The notes beneath the pieces are model-generated. The model searched no databases, had not been told where the DNA came from, and saw only the letters and a list, made by a program, of their open reading frames with translations. This document shows, piece by piece, positions 60,332-64,000 of a stretch of 64,000 nt of DNA. The stretch is taken from contig JADMJJ010000014.1 of NCBI GenBank assembly GCA_018780645.1, positions 1 through 64,000 on the forward strand, given 5' to 3'. How positions within the stretch are numbered: the first letter of the stretch is position 1; each line of letters opens with the position of its first letter. This DNA is from Burkholderiaceae bacterium. Lineage in GTDB: Bacteria; Pseudomonadota; Gammaproteobacteria; Burkholderiales; Burkholderiaceae_C. The translations under genes were made by a program, and so were the position numbers.

Positions 60332-60453
60332 GCCCGGGCCCGCATCGGGCCGAGTTGCCCTGCTTCAGGGGCGCCTGAAACAGACTTGTCTTCAACCCTA
60401 GTTCTGATCGTTGATCTTGTCCCAGGCTTGTCGGGACGCTAAGCGCCATGAAA

Positions 60454-60483
60454 AAAGCCACTCCTGGTTTCAGGAGTGGCTTT
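60454..60483. terminator. Bidirectional terminator between copper cluster and receptor gene
   Basis: A 13-base-pair stem (AAAGCCACTCCTG with CAGGAGTGGCTTT, loop GTTT) has A-rich and T-rich flanks. It lies between the end of the copper genes (plus) and the stop of the TonB receptor gene (minus) and can serve both. Confidence 0.85.
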
Positions 60484-60517
60484 CTGGTCGCCCGCCGCTA
60501 GCAAGCGGCGGTCTGCT

Positions 60518-63500
60518 TCAGAACTCGTAGCGCACGGTGACCTGCACGGCCCACTGCGACTCGCCACGGGCCTGGCGGGTTTCGTAGTCGTCGGCGCCGA
60601 TCACGCTGTAGACATACTTGCCGTTCTCCATGCCAGCGAAGTTCACGAAGCCACGACGATTGCCGCCGTTGCCGCCACCGGCGGTGAAGGGGATCTCGTC
60701 GATACGGCCCCAGCGCTTGTTCAGCAGGTTGCCGACGTTGAGGATGTCAAAGGTCACCACACCCTTCTGGCTCGGGCGGAAGCCCGGGATTTCCTGGCTG
60801 ATGCGCAGGTCGAAGCTGTTGGTGAACTTGGACAGGCTGGTGTTGCGAGCCACCACGCCGCCCTTGGCCGCGCTGAGTGCCGAGTCGGCATCCACCACTT
60901 CCCAGAACTTGGCCTCGGCCTGGGCCGGGGTCAGGCCGCTGGCCGTGGTGCCGCGGAAGATGACTTCACCCGAGCCCGGAGCCTTGGGGATGTACATCAG
61001 GTCGTTGCCGATCACGCCATCGCCGTTCATGTCGTTCTTGAAGGTCCAGCTGTAGGGCTTGCCCGAGCGGCCTTCGTAGAACAGACCGAAGGTGGTCTTG
61101 TAGGCTCCGACGAAGGCCTTGGACCAGTTCAGCGAGCCGTTGAAGCGGTCACGAATCAGCGATGCCGAGGCAGCGTTGACTTCCTCGTTCGGGTTCAGGA
61201 TCGCCCGGTTGGCGTAGTTGGAGCTGGAGGTCGAGGAGGTCAGCGGGCTGACTTCGTCGGCATCGGTGCGGGTGTAGGCCACCGACCAGCCCAGGCCCTG
61301 CTTGGCCGGGCTCGTCAGCGACAGGGTCAGCGCATTGCCACCACCCTGGCTGGTGCGTTCGGCCAGGAAGGCGTTGCCATAGGCGCGGTCACGCTTGTCG
61401 CGCGCCGAAGCGCCGCAACCCGTGGTCGCAGAGGCGTCGCCGGCCACCCAGCAGTTGCGGCTCAGACCGGCGGCGTTGTAGAACAGGTCGCGGCCGTCGA
61501 AGGCCGTCACCGATGGTGCGCCCAGGTTCAGCTGCTTGTAGAAGATGCCGTCCTTGGTCTTGGTGTGCAGCCATTCGGCGCCTGCCACCAGGCCCATCCA
61601 GGGCAGTTCGGTGTCCACACCCAGGTTCAGCTTCCAGACCGAGGGCTGTTTCAGATTGCCTGAGATGAAGTCCACATTGGCCGCCGGAGGCACGCCGGTG
61701 ATGGTCGGCTGGTTGGCGGTGTCCGAGGTGAACAGCAGGGTCGGCGGGCACAGCGGCGAGGTCTGGTTGCAGCTCAGCGTGGCCGTGGCCATGCCGGTGT
61801 TCGAGTAGGGGTTGGACAGCCAGACGTTGGCCGCCGCGCCCTGGAACAGGCCGAAACCACCGCGCACCTGCGTGCGGCGCTTGTCGGCCGAGCGGATCGC
61901 GTAGTTGAAGCCGAAGCGCGGCTGTACCAGGTCCTGACCGTCGATGGTCTGGCTGTTGTCATAGCCGAACTTGGTCAGGGCCGCCTGGTTGAACAGCGGC
62001 TTGTCACCGGTGCTGGCCTTGTCGATGCGGATGCCGCCAGTCAGGGTCAGGTCCTTGTTGACGGTCCAGGTGTCCTGCACGAACAGGCCCAGGTTCTGCA
62101 GCGACCAGTTGGCCGCGCCCTGATCGATCACGCCGCCGCCCAGGGGCAGCTGCACGGTGTAGGTGGTGGGCTTGCCCGCTGCCCACAGGGCCGCCGGATC
62201 GACACCACGGAAGGTGTAGGTGCCCTTGGTGTTCTGCAGGAAGGCGTTGAAGGTGTCGTTCTTGCTGTAATCGCCACCGAACTTCAGTTCGTGGTCATCC
62301 AGCGCCCAGTTGCCGGCCAGGTAGGCGTCCAGCGTCTTGGTGCCCAGCACGTTGAAATGGCGGCTGTTCTCGGTGCCCAGGAACAGCGTGCGATCGACGC
62401 GGTTGGCGGCGTCGGACTGATAGACCAGAGCGATCTGCGGCAGATTGGCGTTGTTGTCCGGCGCGCTGTCGTACTTGCGGTTGGAGATCTTGAATTCGGT
62501 CGAGAAGTCGGGCGTCCAGTCGGCGAACCATTGGCCGACCACGGTTTCTATGACCTTCTTCTGCGTCCACCAGTAGGAGCTCATCGACAGCGAGTTGGCA
62601 TTGAAGCCGGCGAAGGTAGGCTCGCCCTGCTCGGTTTTGGCCAGGCGCAGGCTGGCACGGTGCTTGTCGTTGATGTTCCAGTCCAGCTTCAGCAGGTAGT
62701 CCTTGACCACCAGCTCGACGCCGCTGGGCACCTCGGGGCTGCCGATATCGATGCCGTACTTGTCCTTGGCCACCTGCTGGGCGGCAGCGATCTGGGCCGG
62801 GGTGATGGCCACATTGGTCAACGCACTGCCGGTCGGGCCGAAGCTTGGCGCCGAGCGCGAGCTGCGCATCTCCTCAAAGCTGGTGAAGAAGAACAGCTTG
62901 TCCTTGATGATCGGACCACCGAGCACGAAGCCCTTGGTGTCTTCCTTGAACTTGGCTGGGGCGAAGTAGGTGCCCTTGACCCGGTCGAAGCGGTCGCCGG
63001 CCATGCTGTCGTCACGATAGACGTAATAGACGCTGCCCTTGAACTCGTTGGTGCCCGACTTGGTCACCGCATTGATGTTGGCGCCGGTATAACCCTGCTG
63101 GGAGACGTCGTAGTTCGACAGATTGACCTGCACCGACTGGATCGCGTCGATCGAGATCGGCTGCTTGGCGGTCGGCAGGTTGTTGCCTTCCAGTCCGAAG
63201 GTGTCGTTGGTGCGCACGCCGTCGACGGTGATCGAGTTGAAGCGCACGTTCTGGCCCAGGGCCGAGATCTCGCCGCGTTCCTTGTCGGTCTGAGACAGGC
63301 GCGGGTCGCTGCGTGCATAGTCCTGCAGATTCCGGGCGACCGAGGCAAAGGCATCGAGCTCCTGGCGGCCGATGCTGGTGCCCGCACCCATCGTGCTGCT
63401 GTTGAACTTGCTGGCGGCCTGGCTTTGGCCGGTCACGGTCACGGTGCTCAGCGCGGTGGCGGCGCCACCCAGGCTGACGTCCAGGTTCAGCGATTCGGCA

Positions 63501-63811
63501 AGCGCCAGGAACAGGCCGTCGCGCACTTCTCGGTCTGCACCCTTGCTGACGGTAATGATGTAAGGGCCACCCACGCGCAGGCCGCGGGCCACATAGCGGC
63601 CCTCGTTGTCGGTGACCAGCGTGCTTGCGGAGCCCGACTCACGGTGCAGGATGGACACCGTGGCGCCGGCCACCGGCTTGCCATCGGCGCCCGTGATGCG
63701 ACCGGCTACCGCCGCCGTCGTGTTCTGGGCCAATGCCGGCGCCGAGGCGACGATCGCCACCGCCGCATACAGCGCGGTGCGCTGGAAGCCATGCCAATAT
63801 TTGCTGCTCAT
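60518..63811 (-). CDS. Oar-like TonB-dependent receptor with carboxypeptidase-regulatory-like domain
   Basis: A 1097-residue outer membrane protein. After a signal peptide (ends ALAQ, residue 29) comes a carboxypeptidase-regulatory-like beta-sandwich (about 32-115: VAGRITGADGKPVAGATVSIL, in part). A plug domain (about 140-260, with the SITVDGVRTND and NAVTKSGTNEFKGS segments) and a long beta-barrel follow, ending in aromatic Phe (VRYEF). The layout matches Oar/OmpA-related receptors of Xanthomonas, Caulobacter and myxobacteria, whose cargo is often peptide or protein. AGGAG precedes the ATG. It is not part of the mal operon, so maltodextrin uptake should not be assumed. Confidence 0.9.
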   Translation of the reverse strand: MSSKYWHGFQRTALYAAVAIVASAPALAQNTTAAVAGRITGADGKPVAGATVSILHRESGSASTLVTDNEGRYVARGLRVGGPYIITVSKGADREVRDGLFLALAESLNLDVSLGGAATALSTVTVTGQSQAASKFNSSTMGAGTSIGRQELDAFASVARNLQDYARSDPRLSQTDKERGEISALGQNVRFNSITVDGVRTNDTFGLEGNNLPTAKQPISIDAIQSVQVNLSNYDVSQQGYTGANINAVTKSGTNEFKGSVYYVYRDDSMAGDRFDRVKGTYFAPAKFKEDTKGFVLGGPIIKDKLFFFTSFEEMRSSRSAPSFGPTGSALTNVAITPAQIAAAQQVAKDKYGIDIGSPEVPSGVELVVKDYLLKLDWNINDKHRASLRLAKTEQGEPTFAGFNANSLSMSSYWWTQKKVIETVVGQWFADWTPDFSTEFKISNRKYDSAPDNNANLPQIALVYQSDAANRVDRTLFLGTENSRHFNVLGTKTLDAYLAGNWALDDHELKFGGDYSKNDTFNAFLQNTKGTYTFRGVDPAALWAAGKPTTYTVQLPLGGGVIDQGAANWSLQNLGLFVQDTWTVNKDLTLTGGIRIDKASTGDKPLFNQAALTKFGYDNSQTIDGQDLVQPRFGFNYAIRSADKRRTQVRGGFGLFQGAAANVWLSNPYSNTGMATATLSCNQTSPLCPPTLLFTSDTANQPTITGVPPAANVDFISGNLKQPSVWKLNLGVDTELPWMGLVAGAEWLHTKTKDGIFYKQLNLGAPSVTAFDGRDLFYNAAGLSRNCWVAGDASATTGCGASARDKRDRAYGNAFLAERTSQGGGNALTLSLTSPAKQGLGWSVAYTRTDADEVSPLTSSTSSSNYANRAILNPNEEVNAASASLIRDRFNGSLNWSKAFVGAYKTTFGLFYEGRSGKPYSWTFKNDMNGDGVIGNDLMYIPKAPGSGEVIFRGTTASGLTPAQAEAKFWEVVDADSALSAAKGGVVARNTSLSKFTNSFDLRISQEIPGFRPSQKGVVTFDILNVGNLLNKRWGRIDEIPFTAGGGNGGNRRGFVNFAGMENGKYVYSVIGADDYETRQARGESQWAVQVTVRYEF

Positions 63812-64000
63812 TCCAATAACTCCTCAAAAAGAACTCACCGATGCTTGAAAGGATCGTCGGCCCTGTCGCCTGACCCCCGCCGAACCATCACTCTGCCGCA
63901 GCCGACCATCGCGCCAGCGTCCTGGCGGCTGCTAATCCCTGATTCACGCCCGCAGGCCCTTTCGAGGGCTCGCAAACGTTTTCCTCTTCCTTGCCCTGAC
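63812..64000. other. Upstream region of the TonB receptor gene
   Basis: On the minus strand this holds the receptor's leader. A clear GAGGAG ribosome binding site is near 63820-63827, and a moderately A/T-rich stretch is at the window edge. I see no gene and no confident promoter boxes. Confidence 0.5.

Noticed and set aside
60518-63811. The TonB-dependent receptor as a maltodextrin receptor for the mal operon
   Set aside because: It is about 15 kb from malK, separated by the copper cluster and a terminator, and its Oar-like layout points to other cargo.

Overview
The window is GC-rich, densely coded bacterial chromosome. Gene content points to a betaproteobacterium of order Burkholderiales, in the Rubrivivax/Roseateles/Paucibacter/Mitsuaria neighbourhood. 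The clues are a UbiM-type ubiquinone hydroxylase, a PEP-CTERM protein, DUF3369 response regulators, a tiny 'LERVVITGR' peptide, and anthranilate degradation through 2-aminobenzoyl-CoA. The placement is inference. I see no phage, insertion sequence, CRISPR array, rRNA or complete tRNA.

Layout. 1-9.8 kb: single genes and pairs. These are a bacteriohemerythrin overlapping a UbiM-like flavin hydroxylase, a glycosyltransferase, a PEP-CTERM protein, a DsrE-like protein, a LytS/LytTR two-component pair, two paralogous L,D-transpeptidases and two small secreted or membrane proteins, one of only 57 residues. 9.9-19.6 kb: aminopeptidase P, then a signalling block of a PAS-containing sensor kinase, two HD-GYP-like proteins that have both lost the His of the HD pair, and a TPR-containing histidine kinase.

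19.6-37.2 kb: a tryptophan/anthranilate catabolic island. kynB-kynU-kynA (minus strand) turn tryptophan into anthranilate. The divergent plus-strand operon holds 2-aminobenzoyl-CoA monooxygenase/reductase, an SDR, a MarR regulator, an enoyl-CoA hydratase, an acyl-CoA dehydrogenase, 2-aminobenzoate-CoA ligase, a five-gene branched-chain-type ABC importer, a thioesterase, a RidA-like deaminase and glutaryl-CoA dehydrogenase. Together they can activate anthranilate as a CoA ester, dearomatise and deaminate it, and oxidise it to glutaryl-CoA and beyond.

37.2-54.6 kb: alpha-glucan use. The minus-strand operon is malK-malE-malF-malG, a secreted GH13 amylase and an aldo/keto reductase. The divergent plus-strand operon is glycogen/maltodextrin phosphorylase, glgB, glgX and malQ. 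The gap between them carries two TGTAG...CTACA palindromes, one on the predicted malK promoter.

54.6-60.5 kb: a periplasmic copper-handling cluster (CopL-like protein, small secreted protein, TolC-like lipoprotein, multicopper oxidase, cupredoxin, DUF411, CusF-like protein, Met-rich lipoprotein) closed by a terminator. 60.5-63.8 kb: a large Oar-like TonB-dependent receptor.

The most unusual feature is an interspersed repeat of about 280-440 bp. It is present three times (27168-27551, 41327-41769, 48521-48802), each time between two genes of a catabolic operon and each time in the same orientation as transcription. A full copy carries two long imperfect hairpins of about 108 bp each. Its left end lies 1-9 nt after a stop codon and its right end runs to the next start codon. 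I do not recognise it as a named family.
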